From contig CM049316.1 in NCBI GenBank assembly GCA_026874595.1, forward strand, positions 9,414,839-9,478,838: DNA of 64,000 nucleotides, given 5' to 3'. Made by a program: the position numbers and the translations under genes. Position 1 is the first letter of the stretch, and each line of letters begins with the position of its first letter. The notes beneath the pieces are model-generated. The model was not told where the DNA came from. It saw only the letters and a program-made list of their open reading frames with translations, and searched no databases. This document shows positions 15,801 through 27,530 of this stretch, one piece after another. The DNA comes from Sipunculus nudus (lineage: Eukaryota; Annelida; Sipuncula; Golfingiida; Sipunculidae).

Positions 15801-18800
15801 TGCCTTTTTTTCTTGATGTATAAATTAGTGATCTTATACTACTTTTCAATATATCTGGAGGTTGAACAATCTTTTCAGAATGACAAAACTGGTTGTTGGA
15901 ATGGTTTAGCTTTGGAAATCTAGATATGAACAGTTATGCAAAAGCATTTCTGTTCAACACAGGCAAATGTTGTGTTATAATATTGTCCTGATTTCAGTAC
16001 ACAGTGTATAGCTGGATGTCATCATGTTGTCCTGATTTCAGAACATGGTGTATAGCTGGATGTTATCATTAAATGATGTCCTGATTTCTGAACATAGTGT
16101 ATAGCTGGATGTCATTATGTTGTCCTGATTTCAGAACATAATAGCTTGTTGTTATCATGTTGTCCTGATTTCAGAACACAGTGTATAGCAGGTTAGCATG
16201 TTGTCCTGATTTCAGAACACAGTGTATAGCTGGATGTTATCATGTTGACCTGATTTCAGAAGACAGTGTATAGCTTGTTGATATCATGTTGACCTGATTT
16301 CAGAACACGGTGTACAGCTGGATGTAATCATGTTGTCCTGATTTCAGAACACAGTAGCTGGATGTTGTCATGTTGTCCTGATTTCAGAACACACTGTATA
16401 GCTGGATGTTTTCATGTTGTCCTGATTTCAGAACAGTGTACAGCTTGATGTTTTCATGTTGTCCTGATTTCAGAACACATTGTACAGTTGGATGTTGTCA
16501 TGTTGTCCTGATTTTAGGACACACTGTATAGCTGGATGTTATGTTGTCCTGAATTCAGAACACAGTGTATAGCTTGATGTTTTCATGTTGTCCTGATTTC
16601 AAAATCATAGTGTTCAATTGGATGTTATCATGTTGTCCTGATTTCAGAACACAGTGTATAGCTGGATGTTTTCATGTTTTTCTGATTTCAGGACACAGTG
16701 TACAGCTGTATGATATCATGTTTTCCTGATTTTGGACATAGTATATACCTTGCTGTTATCATGTTCTTCTGATTTCAGAACACAGTGTACAGCTGGATGA
16801 TGTCTTGTTGTCCTGATTTCAGGACATAGTATATAGCTTGTTGTTATCGTGTTGTCCTGATTTCAGAACACAGTGTACAGCTGGATGATGTCATGTTTTT
16901 TCTGATTTCAGGACATAGTATATAGCTTGTTGTTATATCGTTGCCCTGATTTCAGAACACAATGTACAGCTGGATGTTGTCATGTTGCTGTTTAGCAGCG
17001 TTTCCCATGATGCCAGTGGTTGGGCGGCATGCCAACTATAGCCTGGTGTGAGTACAGAATAACATTCTTGCCTGTTTCTTATGCCAGGGGAAAGTCAGAG
17101 TCGCATTGTTAAAGTAGTTAATTATTAACAGTGCACAGAACTGAAAAATGTATTATTAACAATTAACATTAACTTTAGTTGTACAGTGTGATGATGTTTA
17201 TGGATTTCTTAGTTGTAAAACACAGAAGATAATCAATATCTTTTTATCATTCTGCATAAGATGTCTGACATTATTAAATTTTATGAATGATTTTTATAGG
17301 AATGTGTGTTATGAATGTCCTGAGTTAGAAGAAAAAGGTTAAAAAACTTTGTCTTTCTTTATTTCCAGGGTTCTGGCAGGAATCTGTGGCTTGATTATTT
17401 CTATTTATTGTTATCTCAGGTAGGTTTAGAATTGGCAGTTTATCTTGGATAAATTAATTTCTTGTCCCTGGACAACTTATATGTATACTTATTTTTATGT
17501 GCTAAGATTTCACCCACTAATCTAGAAAGGAAATGAGAAGCAAGGCACAAAGTTTTCTGCCGCTGGTGGCCAGTTAATATGTTCAGTAAAACTTTTTAAT
17601 TTAGGTTATCAAATGTTGTGACTTTAAAGTCAGTCAACCAAATGTTTCATTACAGTTCACAGGTTTGGGGCCGATTTAGATTATCTTGCTTTGTGAATGA
17701 TAAATGCTTCTGTAAAACTTTCTGAAAAATAAAACCTAAAGAATGGATTTCATAAGCATGTTATTTGTAGAATGATAAAAAAATATGAAGGAAATTGATT
17801 GATAAATATTAACAGAAGTAATGTCACAAAGATAACAAAATAAATATACAGAGTATCAGTCTTTGTTTTGTTTTATTCACAGACCAGAGTTGGGTATGAC
17901 AGGAGAAAATAAAACCAGAAAGAAGCGGGATCTCATTTTATTTGCTGTTCAGGTGGGTATTGCATTTTCTTCATGAATTATGCTGTTTGTGATATACATA
18001 ATTATAAGTTTTGTTTGTCAGACATTTGAGAGTACTGTTCTGTAGTATCAAGCTTGCCTCATCCAAGATCATGAAAACATTAGTGCATTATCAACAGGGG
18101 AATGGACAAGGGTGGATTGGGGTGGGGTGCGGATGCAGGAGGGGAATAATAATACATGCATACTAGAGAAAAACAGCAACACAATGCTCGGTATTGAAAA
18201 ACAGGTGTGGCTTCCAACTAAAAAACTTGTGTAATTGTTCTCATGAATGAAGTTTGTATATGGTAAGACAATTAAAGATTCACTATAAAGAAAGAGAGCT
18301 TGTTACCTCCAAGAAAATTTAAAAAAAGTAAAATCATACAGCAAAGGTACTTCCTTGACATCCTAAATTCTAAATTTTTTGGTAATGTATGATAAATATA
18401 CATGGATATGATAACATTGAATAAAATATTCTGTCATCATATTTATGTCTTACTTTAAAAAAATTGATCTCAATCATTATATTAATCCTTTGATTCAAAA
18501 ACTGACTTAGGATATTATAGGGCCATTTGCTTTTTTGCCTGTGTTGTTCTGCTTGTTCATTGTCATTCCCCATGAATTACATTTTACTTTGCAGGCTACT
18601 GCTCTATTTATTGCTATCAGTATTCTACGAACAACTGCCCATGGCATCAGCCAAAAATTAGGAGTACCATTTATCAGCAAAGCTGGAAGCTGGACCATTC
18701 TGGGTAACTTATTGATATTTAAGTTTTGAAATTGATCACACAACTTTATATTGGATTTTTTCTCCAGAGCTCTTCTTTTCATAATGAAAATCATAATTTT

Positions 18801-21800
18801 AATGGAAAAAGGAATTTTTAAATGTAAGAGAAGTCGCATAAGTTTTGATATTTGATATATAAGGATAAAAATTATTTGCAAAATCAGGCATAATTTCCGT
18901 ACCTGTTAACTTAAATAGTTTATGTTGCAAAAAGAAATGAATGTATAAATGAAAAGTATCAGATCATCTGTACAGTTCATCATACTTATAGTTAAGTTGT
19001 GAGTTAAACTAGAGATAAAATATTGATGCCATGTATTTATTTATTTATTATTGTATCCGCCAAAACAGAGTTTTGCGGATACTATGTTTTCAGCTGCACG
19101 CCGCCGCCGCCGCCGCCGCCGCGTAGGTGTCCGGAGAACTCCTCCGTAACCGCTGGGCGGAATTTTCCGAAACCCGGGATTATGTTCGGGTCACATGTGA
19201 ACTGCTGCGCCCCGATTTTGTTTTGACCTCTGACCTTTCCTCTGCGCTCTGCGTCCGTTTGTGCGTCTGTTTCCACACATAAACCCACATATCTCGGGAA
19301 CCGTTTGACCGATCAGGAAAATTTTTTTGCACAAATGTAGCCCTCGGAGAGCTTTATAACATACACCAAAAATGGTGGCGCCACCTACAACCATGTTTGC
19401 ACAGTGTCCATCTGTTCGTCTGCCTTGGGTTAAAATCACTCATATCTCTGAGGTGACTTGACTAATTCACCTGAAATTCCGCATGCGTAAACATCCTGGA
19501 TAGCTTTTCTGATTTTATGACAGGTGGCGCCACCTACATTCACGTTTACGCTGCAGACATCCAAGCTCATATCTCGGGAACCGTTTGACCGATCAGGAAA
19601 ATTCTTTTGCACAAATGTAGCCCTCGGAGAGCTTTATAACATACACCAAAAATGGTGGCGCCACCTGCAACCATGTTTGCACAGTGTCCATCTGTTCGTC
19701 TGCCTTGGGTTAAAATCACTCATATCTCTGCAGTGACTTGACTAATTCACCTGAAATTTGGCATGCGTATACATCCTGGATAGCTTTTCTGATTTAATGA
19801 CAGGTGGCGCCACCTACATTCACGTTTACGCTGCAGACATCCAAGCTCATATCTCGGGAACCGTTTGACCGATCAGGAAAATTCTTTTGCACAAATGAAG
19901 CCCTTGGAGAGCTTTATAACATACACCAAAAATGGTGGCGCTACCTGCAACCATGTTTGCACAGTGTCCATCTGTTTGTCTGCCTTGGGTTAAAATCACT
20001 CATATCTCTGCAGTGACTTGACTAATTCACCTGAAATTTGGCATGCGTATACATCCTGGATAGCTTTTCTGATTTTATGACAGGTGGCGCCACCTTCATT
20101 CATGTTTACGCTGCAGACATCCAAGCTCATATCTCAGGAACCGTTTGACCGATCAGGAAAATTTTTTTGCACAAATGTAGCCCTTGGAGAGCTTTATAAC
20201 ATACACAAAAAATGGTGGCGCCATCTGCAACCATGTTTGCACAGTGTCCATCTGTTCGACTGCCTTGGGTTAAAATCACTCATATCTCTGCAGTGGTTTG
20301 ACTAATTCACCTGAAATTCGGCATGCTTATACATCCTGGATAGCTTTTCTGATTTTATGACAGGTGGCGCCACCTACAATCAAGTTTACGCTGCAGACAT
20401 CCAAGCTCATATCTAGGGAACCGTTTGACTGATTGGGCCAAAATTTTGCATGTGTATAAATCTCACATAGCTCTTTATCATACGCAAAACTGGTGGCGCC
20501 ACCTGCAGCCATGTTTGCACAGCTCCCGTCTGTTTGTCTGCCATGGGATAAAATCACTCGTATCTCGGCAGTGGTTTGACATATCTGCCTTAAATTTGGC
20601 AAGTTTATACATCCCCGACAGCTCTCTTGATTTTATGACAGGTGGCGCCACCTGCATTCTAGTTTATGCAGCAGATATCCAAGCTCATATCTTGGGAACC
20701 GTTTGACCGATTGGGGCAAAGTTTTGCATGTGTATAGTTCTCACATAGCTCTTTATCATACTCTAAACTGGTGGCACCACCTGAAACCCTTTTTTGCACA
20801 GCGTCCATCTGTTTGTCTGCCAAGGGCAAAAATCACTCATATACATGTAGTGGTTTGACTTATCTGCCTTAAATTTTGCATATGTATACAACTTGGACGG
20901 CTTTCTGGATTTTTTTGGTAGGTAGCGCAACCTACATACACAATTTGGCTGCAGACATCCATGCTAATATGCAACACTTCACCCGTTCCACTCTGATTTA
21001 GGCGGATACAAGTAGTCGCTTGTCGACTACCCGTATTCTAGTTATTATTATTTTTATTATAATTATTATTGCACATTTATAAAGTGTTCATCCAGCAACT
21101 GCTTGCATGTGCTAATACAATAAAATTGTGATAATAAAAGTTAAACCTGTAAAAGTTAATTTTTGCAATTCCGAGATAAAAAACAATTAAAATATGACTA
21201 AATGGTGATAAAAATACCATTCAGGTAAGTTAAGAAACAAGTATAATGTGCTTATCAACACCATTTGGATCTATAACCACTGGTCCTGTTTAAAATTTAC
21301 AAGTCATAGCATAATAAAATCAAATTACGAGGAGAAATCATTAAAATATCCTTCAGTAACAGTTCTGATACATTATTAAATACCTGACTTCTTGATTCAA
21401 GCTATGACAGAAATCATCAGGCTTGTCTGTTTAACGGGTTACAGTTTGTTTTGTGTTTCAGGTCTGTCCTTCATTTTGCCTTTGATTGGCAACACCAGCG
21501 TGTATCGACGACTCCTTAGTATCGCAGTCTCGTTCCTGCCGTCATACCTGCTACTTAGCACAGCGTATCTTTTGTGAAATGGTCATAAAAAAATCAATAG
21601 TTTAGGTTGCTGACAGTGAGAACATCCAAAAATCACAAATTGTGCTCTTTCCAGAAATATGTCTATCATTTAGTAATTTAAAAAATGTGGCTTTGAAGAT
21701 TTCCAGGACTGATTTTGTAAAACAAGTTCATATAGCATCCTTGAGACACAGCTTTCTCATAACACATAACTTTTGCACTAGCAGACAGTAGCAGCAGTGA

Positions 21801-24800
21801 CATTGCTTAAATTATCACCTCAAACTTTTAATACTTTTTCATCTATGGAAACTTGCAGAATCCTGGCAAACTGACAGGTCAAGACCTTCTTTCATTTTTA
21901 AGCATTGACCATGAGCACATGCAGTGTATGAGGACCTTATTTATTAGTATCACTATTTTTTATTGGTTGTATTAATTATACAACTATCTGTTATAGTTTA
22001 GACTTTGGTTTAGTGATAAGGTCCATCAGCTTAATTCACGAGACAAAGAGACCAATCAACCTAGAACACAGACAAAGAAACAAAGTTACCAGTCAGTGTA
22101 AGATCATAACAAATGTTTCCATGTTTTAGTGTGTTTAGGTTAATTCCATAAATAGTATTTAAGTAGATATAAGAAACCTCAATATTGAACTGAATTACAA
22201 TGAAGAATAATGTTTGACTTCAGATCAAGAAGAAAGATATTTATATCATTTATAATTCTTAAAAGAAAACCTTAAGAAAACATTAAACTTTTCTCAACAC
22301 AAACCTGTGTCCTTGATTGAGAAATTATTTGACAAAGCTAGGTCTCTAATAAGATGTCCATATAATAAAATTCATTATTAAAGGGGCCCAGTCACCTACC
22401 TTTTGCAAAAGAATTTATATGGTTTCTTGGTTCCTCTGTGTATATATTAATGATCTAAGGGTAATTTTGGTTGTGAAAAGTTCTTATAAGGCCTTCATTA
22501 AGGACGTGTGAACTTTTTATCAGTGTGTGTGTAAATGCAGTAACGTTGACAAATGTGAAAAACATGTAACCTAAGGTGGAGGTTGCATATATGCAGACAT
22601 AGATAGGTCTCTTGTTGAAAAACTCTATTTGCAAAGCTCTGGCTTATCTGACTTGCTGCCAGATGCAGTTGTTGAATTTTTTTTTTTTTGGTGGGCAGCC
22701 ACATAATATAAACACACTGATATAAACAAAACAATCAGCCTGTGTGCAGTGATATCTACAGTTTCTGGCCTATTTTTATAACAGCTCTGAGGGATTACCT
22801 TTAGTTTATAAAGGTCAGATAGGTGATTGGGCCCCTTTAACATTTGTAAATTTACATTATGCAGTCTTTAGAAGTGGTTAAAAAACTAATGAATATTAGA
22901 TTACCTCAATGATTTTACATCTTTGATAAATTTTGTATGTGAGAAATCGAATGACCTTGACCTTTGTCAGCCATGAGGGCCTGTTTTACATCACTCTTTG
23001 TTACCTGTTGTTTTATTGGCTGAAAGTGGAACAGGCTGCAGCCCCCGCTGTTACCAGCAGAAAAGTAAGAATTTATTTGACAAATGTAAAATAACCTAAA
23101 GCATTCCAAACTTAATTTGATTGATCAGGTACATTTAAATATAGAACTAAGAAAAAGTATTTCTTCTATGTATTTTTGTATTCATTCCTTTCTTACAGAG
23201 AATTTATATTTAACCATTGCCAGGATTATAAATCCTGTCCTCTGTTCAGTAGAAAATGTTTATGATTATTTCACAGTAAATCAGTTTTTAATCAAAGTGT
23301 ATTAACAGTTTTTGTTTAATGCTGTATAATTTGCAAGTATTTATTGATTGAAGTGGATGATTAGAAACATATATATCAAACATTTAAGATAAGACATATA
23401 AAAACAATGAATTTGCTTATTTTTTTTTTTTTCAGATAGAAAATATGGACTTCACAGAGGAGACATCCATACTGGAGAGTAAAAGAAGCCTGATCATGGC
23501 TGATCTTAGATGCTCGTACATATTTGTATCCTTGACGGCCGTCTGAGTGACATAGTTTTAGCTCCTCTCACCAGGGGGCACTACTGAGCCATCTACATAA
23601 ACTGTTTAGTTTTCTTTAAATTAACATCATCACTGAGTCCTTCATCATGTCTCTAACAAATTGTTTAAAATACCTGCATATCATTATTTGTCTCCAGCGA
23701 GTGGTATTTAATTAAAAATTAATTAAAAATGTCATATTTATATAGGTGGCTACTTAAAATAATGTGCCTTTGAAGTTCATAATAAAAGGGAAATAACAGG
23801 GCACAAATTTGGTAATATATTTGACTGGACAGTGTGGTCTGGCAAGGCAATTTTGCCTTCATTTATTGAAAATCCCTGTTTTTAGTTGTATGTTTCAAAA
23901 TAGTAATGTATGACACAGCACTGTACACATTTTACGATTTTGCAATGTCTAGATTTATGAAGCCTTAATGAAATGAGAATAAAGAAGATTACACAATCAT
24001 TTTTTTTACCAGGAAAAAAATATTTGTTTAATTCTCACAAAAAAAAAGTATTCTTGGTCAGACCTTGTTAAAATGATACTAGATGGCATTAACCAATTTT
24101 TGTAGGGCTTCCTGTAAAATTATCAGCAAATTCCTTTGGTCTTGCATGAATTTCCAGCCCTGAGTATCATACAATTATGTCAACTAGTTTCTTTTTAACC
24201 ACCTAGAACATGCCTGTGTAATACTTAAAATCTTGTAACAGTAAAGGCCTGTATGAACTCATGGACGGACACTTTGCATTGGCATCAAATGGTATATGAA
24301 GGTTATTTGAACACAGCCATTGGGAACAATCATATCTGTTCAAACATGTAAATTTAAAATTTGGATGTTACAGCCATTGATTGATAATGTCCACGGGTCT
24401 GCATTGGGTATGATGTCATTTATATGGCTTACCTTATATAAACTGTTCAGAGGATTTTAACACACCAGTATAAAAGCTCCTTTTGGTTAGCATCCTAGCA
24501 TCATGAAGGGCCAGTGAACCTACTTGTGTAACCTGTTGTATGACTGCAAACATGTCACATATTTCATCGATAAGTGGTTCATCTTATGCTGGTACGTCTT
24601 TTGGTGAAAAAGACTTTTTCATAAGAACTGCTCATTTTATATTTATCTTCCTATTTTGAGGGGGGGGGGGTAATGGTATATCAACAGTAAATTTTTCTTC
24701 TTTTGCCAGTCAGTTTACAAGTGTTGTTCACTGTCAGACTTATCAATGACATGCTGATCGAGAATCTGTGTTAAAAGTCAAAGCACAGGCACCTGTTAAT

Positions 24801-27430
24801 ACCTGTGAGTTTGGTAAAACAATTGTTTGATTTCAGCAGCATGTTCTACAATAGCAGCCTGCCACCCCAAACGTCAATTTTTTATTAACTGAAGACAATG
24901 GCTGGCCCCTATCAGTTTATTTCAGAAGGCCTGAGTGTCATGTTGTCATGGCTAGTCCTACACAGAAAAGGCACAGAGCACCAATGTGATCTTGTTTTTT
25001 ATCTGAGTATGTCCTTAACTGTGGGCCAGATATTTCTATTACTTACAGCATTTTTTGGTACTGGAAACATTGCCAGTATCAACAGGTGAGACCAAATTAT
25101 TTTTCTTCTTCATCAGTGTCATCATCATTATCATCTTTTTTATCATTATTATAAGTCATCCTCATTATTATCATACTAATTAATATCATCATCAACATTA
25201 TTGTCATTGTCATTGTCATTATTATTGTGATAAACATCATCATCATTATCATCAGTGCACTTAATTAAAGTAAATAGTCATAAGGCTTAAGATCTGATAA
25301 AGTATTATTTTTAATTTAAAAAAAAACATAATCAGATGTCTAACCTGTAATCTTTTATTTTTCAGTTTTGATTTGTCCAGTGTGTACTGTTTCCTGACAG
25401 TTTTCAATCCCTTTGTTATGGGAGCTCTGATGTTATGGAAGGTATGTGCATTATATATCCAGTCAAAGATTGATGATATGATTAGATTAAACAGTAGACA
25501 GTTCTTTGACCAATGTTCACTATTGAATTTTTAAGTTCTTTGTTTAATCGATCTCAAGGCAAGAAGGCATTTGGAAAACAGCAAAATATGTTTGTCTCAC
25601 ATAACATAAAAAATGATTTAGCTATGTTGTCTGTGCCAGAAAAAGGTGTTTGGCAGTGCTGGCTTTACTTATAAGATCTGGTATGTATACCAGTAAGTGT
25701 GGTCCACTGTCCAGGTCTGTTGATAAATGCATGGGTAAAAGTTTTATATTCCAGCATGATACAGCTGATAATGCAGTCACCAGATAATCACCTCATAAGA
25801 CATGATATCTGTTTTGTTACATTATATTAATATTTTCCAGATTGTGATTCCGTTCGTCCTGGTGACCTGTACGTTCAGCGCCATTCATCTGGTCGTTAGC
25901 GTTCCAACGCAGAGCCTCTTTCTGATTGTGCTTCTAATGTCTGACTCCCTGGCTTTGGTGAGTGGCAGATCTGACAATTCTCTCTCATACGCTCTCAAAT
26001 CGTATACATATATTCCTTCATTGTGCAACTTGTAGTTGTTCATTGGTTCAAGTCTTTTTATTATACACCCGCCATATAATGGTATTATGGTATACCCACC
26101 GCCCGTCAGTTATATTTTAGTGTCGCTACAATAACTTACCAGGGCTTTGATGGATTTTTATGAAACTCACCATAACTACTTACCAACAGATTATCTTAGC
26201 TGAGTTTGAATCTGGGCAACATCCACACATATTTAATAAGGTCATTGGTCACTAGGCTACTTTGTGGTGTGGCCATGATAACTTATGAAGAATAACAAAC
26301 TCATCAGAAATGTTAATCAATAAAATATCTCGCCTGAGTTCGAATTTCAGCAAAATCCATGCATATTTAACCTCAGAGGCCACCACATTTTGGAGGCACC
26401 TTGGTGACCTACCAAAAATCCTGTGGATTTTCATGAAACTTGTTATACATATTTACCAACAGAGTTTCTTACCAAATTACCTTCTCAGCAAATGCTTGCA
26501 TATTTAATGAGGTCAGAGGTCACCAGATACACAGCGGGTGTATGATGCACGTTTGCGGTGCTCTTGTTTTATATTATTGTTACAGTAATGCCTTGATATT
26601 GTGAGCACCATCCAGACCTGGATAGAGTAGTCACATATGTGCAGTGGTCACCTAAGTGAGGCTTTATATAAAGAGCAAAAAAGAACTGGGAACCAAGAAA
26701 AGTGTTTTTTTAAGTGGTTGCTTAACTAAGGTGGCCGTTAGGTGAGATATGATTGTATTTAGACCTGTTGCACAGCTCACACATTCCTGACCAGACAGGA
26801 ATAGTGCTGTCAAAGTCTGAAACAGCCATAAGGGTACTCAACACACATGATTTTGACTGCATTTATTCAGCCACATTTGGTTATACTTCATATTTTCAGT
26901 TTAATTGAATATTTTTTGTCTTGTGTGGGATAAAATGACTGCAGTTTGATGAAACCATAAGATGTATGACTAAATGAGGAAGGGACGTTTGGTGATGTAC
27001 TGGTTTACAACAATTTTGTGTGATTTTGTTCATTATATTAGATGTAAAATGTTGCATTTAGGGCATAAACTTTAAATCCACAACAACAATGAAATTGGTA
27101 CCAGGGATTTATTTTTGATTATCATTTATCATAATTACCTGGGTCTTGAATGGAGGGCAGAGTTTGTGGTAAATTTAATCATACTGTTTTCATTTTAATT
27201 AAATCTTCAAATTATCTCTCTCATGCTGAATAAAATCCCTGTTTTTGTTACAGAATTTCTTCTTCCTAGTGAGGGATTATGGGAGCTGGCTGGAGATCGG
27301 GACCAGTATAAGCCATTACGTCATCGTCATGTGTCTCATCTTGTTTCTTTTGCTGCTACTAGGGTGCAGCACTGTATTGACTAAATACCAACTCTTTAGA
27401 ACCAAGTCTGACAAATCCCATGCACATTAA
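832..27430 (+). CDS. PIGN: GPI ethanolamine phosphate transferase 1 (PIG-N), 27 exons, 5' partial
   Basis: PIG-N transfers ethanolamine phosphate to the first mannose of the GPI precursor in the ER lumen. Coding exons: 832-930, 1429-1535, 2384-2505, 2741-2871, 3264-3383, 3823-3863, 5098-5157, 5793-5885, 8473-8528, 9009-9030, 10870-10926, 11207-11286, 11795-11982, 14477-14549, 14951-15053, 15697-15789, 16956-17047, 17369-17419, 17883-17952, 18595-18703, 21462-21564, 22971-23064, 23436-23515, 25008-25085, 25366-25441, 25841-25957, 27254-27430. All have AG/GT borders and matching phases and give 829 residues plus a stop. The human protein is about 930 aa, so roughly 100 N-terminal residues lie off the left edge. 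Alkaline-phosphatase-superfamily metal-site motifs are present: GIDTNGHAH in exon 3, and SDHGM running into [10 protein letters not shown] across exons 4-5. The rest is the multi-spanning PigN domain, with [13 protein letters not shown] and RDYGSW near the end. Exon 10 is only 22 nt. The acceptor of exon 24 is the least certain; 25008 was chosen because it keeps phase. No exon is broken. Confidence 0.95.
4225..4500 (+). repeat. Interspersed repeat fragment with AGGTCA runs (PIGN intron)
   Basis: The stretch shares its sentence-like order (GTGTCCGTCTGTCC, then 'CACATATAGCTCAC', then GAGGTCACGGGGTCAAAGGTCAC) with the larger repeat at about 12.3-13.4 kb. It is a truncated member of the same bivalve-type dispersed family. 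No coding potential was recognised. Confidence 0.5.
6495..7060 (+). repeat. Dispersed repeat starting with a TAGCTCAGCTGACT hairpin
   Basis: It begins with an imperfect inverted repeat, TAGCTCAGCTGACT ... AGTCATCTGAGCTA, followed by a GTCCGTCCGTCCGTC run. The same start occurs at 12295. The right end is not clearly defined. The body is AT-rich with no protein-like ORF. Confidence 0.5.
7388..7412. repeat. Poly-C tract in a PIGN intron
   Basis: A nearly uninterrupted run of about 25 C. Similar C/G runs occur at 42080, 42525, 44637, 57034 and 60436. These are likely hard to sequence, so their lengths may be unreliable. Confidence 0.8.
8711..8795 (-). repeat. tRNA-derived SINE head (antisense in PIGN intron)
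   Basis: Read on the - strand this is TAGCCTAGTGCTTAAGG ... GGTCCCTGGTTTTATCC. It resembles the A box and a decayed B box of tRNA-type SINE heads common in invertebrates. The B box has lost the GGTTCGAATCC consensus, so it is probably inactive. No body or tail could be delimited. Confidence 0.55.
9131..10649 (+). mobile_element. Helitron-like non-autonomous element, ATGCCCCCGC family
   Basis: The left end is a strong hairpin, ATGCCCCCGCCAC-AAA-GTGGCCGGGGCAT. The right end repeats the left arm inverted (GCGGGGGCAT, around 10617-10626). A perfect short hairpin GTGTCG-TTC-CGACAC (10629-10643) follows, then ATCTGG, a near match to the Helitron terminal CTRR. Inside are diverged tandem units of about 185 bp (starting near 9219, 9402, 10275 and 10440) with no transposase. 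Another element is inserted into it at about 9595-10267. Confidence 0.65.
9595..10267 (+). mobile_element. Nested element inside the 9131-10649 element
   Basis: The tandem-unit pattern of the host element stops near 9594 and resumes near 10268. The insert starts with an imperfect hairpin (AGCCCTCAGC ... GCTGATGGGCT), has a GTCTGTCCGTCCGTCC run, and ends in TATTCTAG followed by T. This agrees with a Helitron-type insertion without target duplication. No ORF of transposase type. Confidence 0.55.
12293..13390 (+). repeat. Dispersed repeat with AGGTCA-rich tandem core
   Basis: Starts with the hairpin-like TAGCTCAGCTGACTTTCAG ... GGGCTA and a CCGTCTGTCCGGCC run. It then carries four or five diverged units of about 145 bp, each holding 'CTTTCACATATAGCTCAC' and a cluster of AGGTCA half-sites. 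The right boundary is approximate. ORFs across it are chance readings. Confidence 0.6.
15984..16955 (+). repeat. Minisatellite of 43-46 bp made of PIGN exon-17 splice-acceptor copies
   Basis: About 22 imperfect units directly precede exon 17. Each reads roughly TTGTCCTGATTTCAG, then AACACAGTGTATAGCTGG, then ATGTTATCATG. The last unit is the real intron end plus the first 30 or so bases of the exon starting at 16956. The array is therefore a tandem expansion of an intron/exon border. Many units keep an intact pyrimidine tract and CAG acceptor. Confidence 0.85.
19051..21041 (+). mobile_element. Helitron-like non-autonomous element, GTATCCGCC family, copy 1
   Basis: The left end holds a near-perfect hairpin GTATCCGCCAAAAC-AGA-GTTTTGCGGATAC. 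The right end has GGCGGATAC, a perfect hairpin GTAGTCG-CTTGT-CGACTAC (21012-21030), then CCGTATTCTAG and T. The core is tandem units of 280 bp, each with two palindromes GGTGGCGCCACC spaced about 140 bp. There is no Rep/helicase ORF, so the element is non-autonomous. It sits in the PIGN intron between exons 20 and 21. A second, very similar copy lies at 51968-53573. Confidence 0.75.
22378..22840. mobile_element. MITE with TTAA target duplication
   Basis: Terminal inverted repeats AGGGGCCCAGTCACCT and AGGTGATTGGGCCCCT match at 15 of 16 positions. They are flanked on both sides by TTAA (22378-22381 and 22837-22840), the target duplication of piggyBac-type elements. The interior is non-coding. 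Diverged relatives occur at about 34110-34470 and 57700-57960. Confidence 0.7.
25108..25258. repeat. Imperfect ATC/ATT trinucleotide repeat
   Basis: A run of TCATCATCATTATCATC-type triplets in the intron after PIGN exon 24. Low-complexity only. Confidence 0.75.
26066..26572 (+). mobile_element. Helitron-like non-autonomous element, TACACCCGC family
   Basis: Left end ATACACCCGCC. Right end has its inverse, GCGGGTGTAT (26536-26545), followed by a short hairpin GCAC ... GTGC and TCTTGT. The order (left arm, inverted arm, small hairpin, CT-purine-purine-like end) matches the other two Helitron-like families here. The body has diverged direct repeats such as TTTTCATGAAACTTG. Ends are approximate. 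Confidence 0.45.
26582..26765. mobile_element. Tigger/pogo-type MITE remnant
   Basis: Starts TACAGTAATGCC and ends with the inverse of TACAATCATATCTCACC. Inside are GGTCACCTAAGTGAGG, ACTGGGAACCAAG and AGGTGGCCGTTAGGTGAG, typical of decayed pogo-like termini. Non-coding. Confidence 0.4.
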
Positions 27431-27518
27431 CTAAAGGACTATTGATAAAAATTACAATTTTGGGGGAATGAGTGCTAATATTGCCTAAGTTTATCATAGC
27501 AATACATAAGATATTTTA

Positions 27519-27524
27519 AATAAA
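27519..27524 (+). terminator. Candidate polyadenylation signal of PIGN
   Basis: AATAAA lies about 90 nt after the PIGN stop codon in an AT-rich stretch. It is the first perfect hexamer seen downstream. Position and motif only; the cleavage site is not visible. Confidence 0.45.
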
Positions 27525-27530
27525 TTTAAC

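Noticed and set aside
15984-16955. CRISPR-like array
   Set aside because: Units are contiguous and imperfect with no unique spacers, and the DNA is from an animal; it is a minisatellite. The same holds for 55.2-57.1 kb.
19524-20706. Series of about 70-aa ORFs starting [14 protein letters not shown], also at 52459-53499
   Set aside because: They repeat with the 280-bp unit of the Helitron-like element, have no start or splice context and show base changes without codon preference.
23516-23547. Read-through of PIGN exon 23 to the TGA at 23545
   Set aside because: A GTACAT donor at 23516 lets exon 23 join the conserved TAFFGTG exon in phase, so the in-frame stop is intronic.
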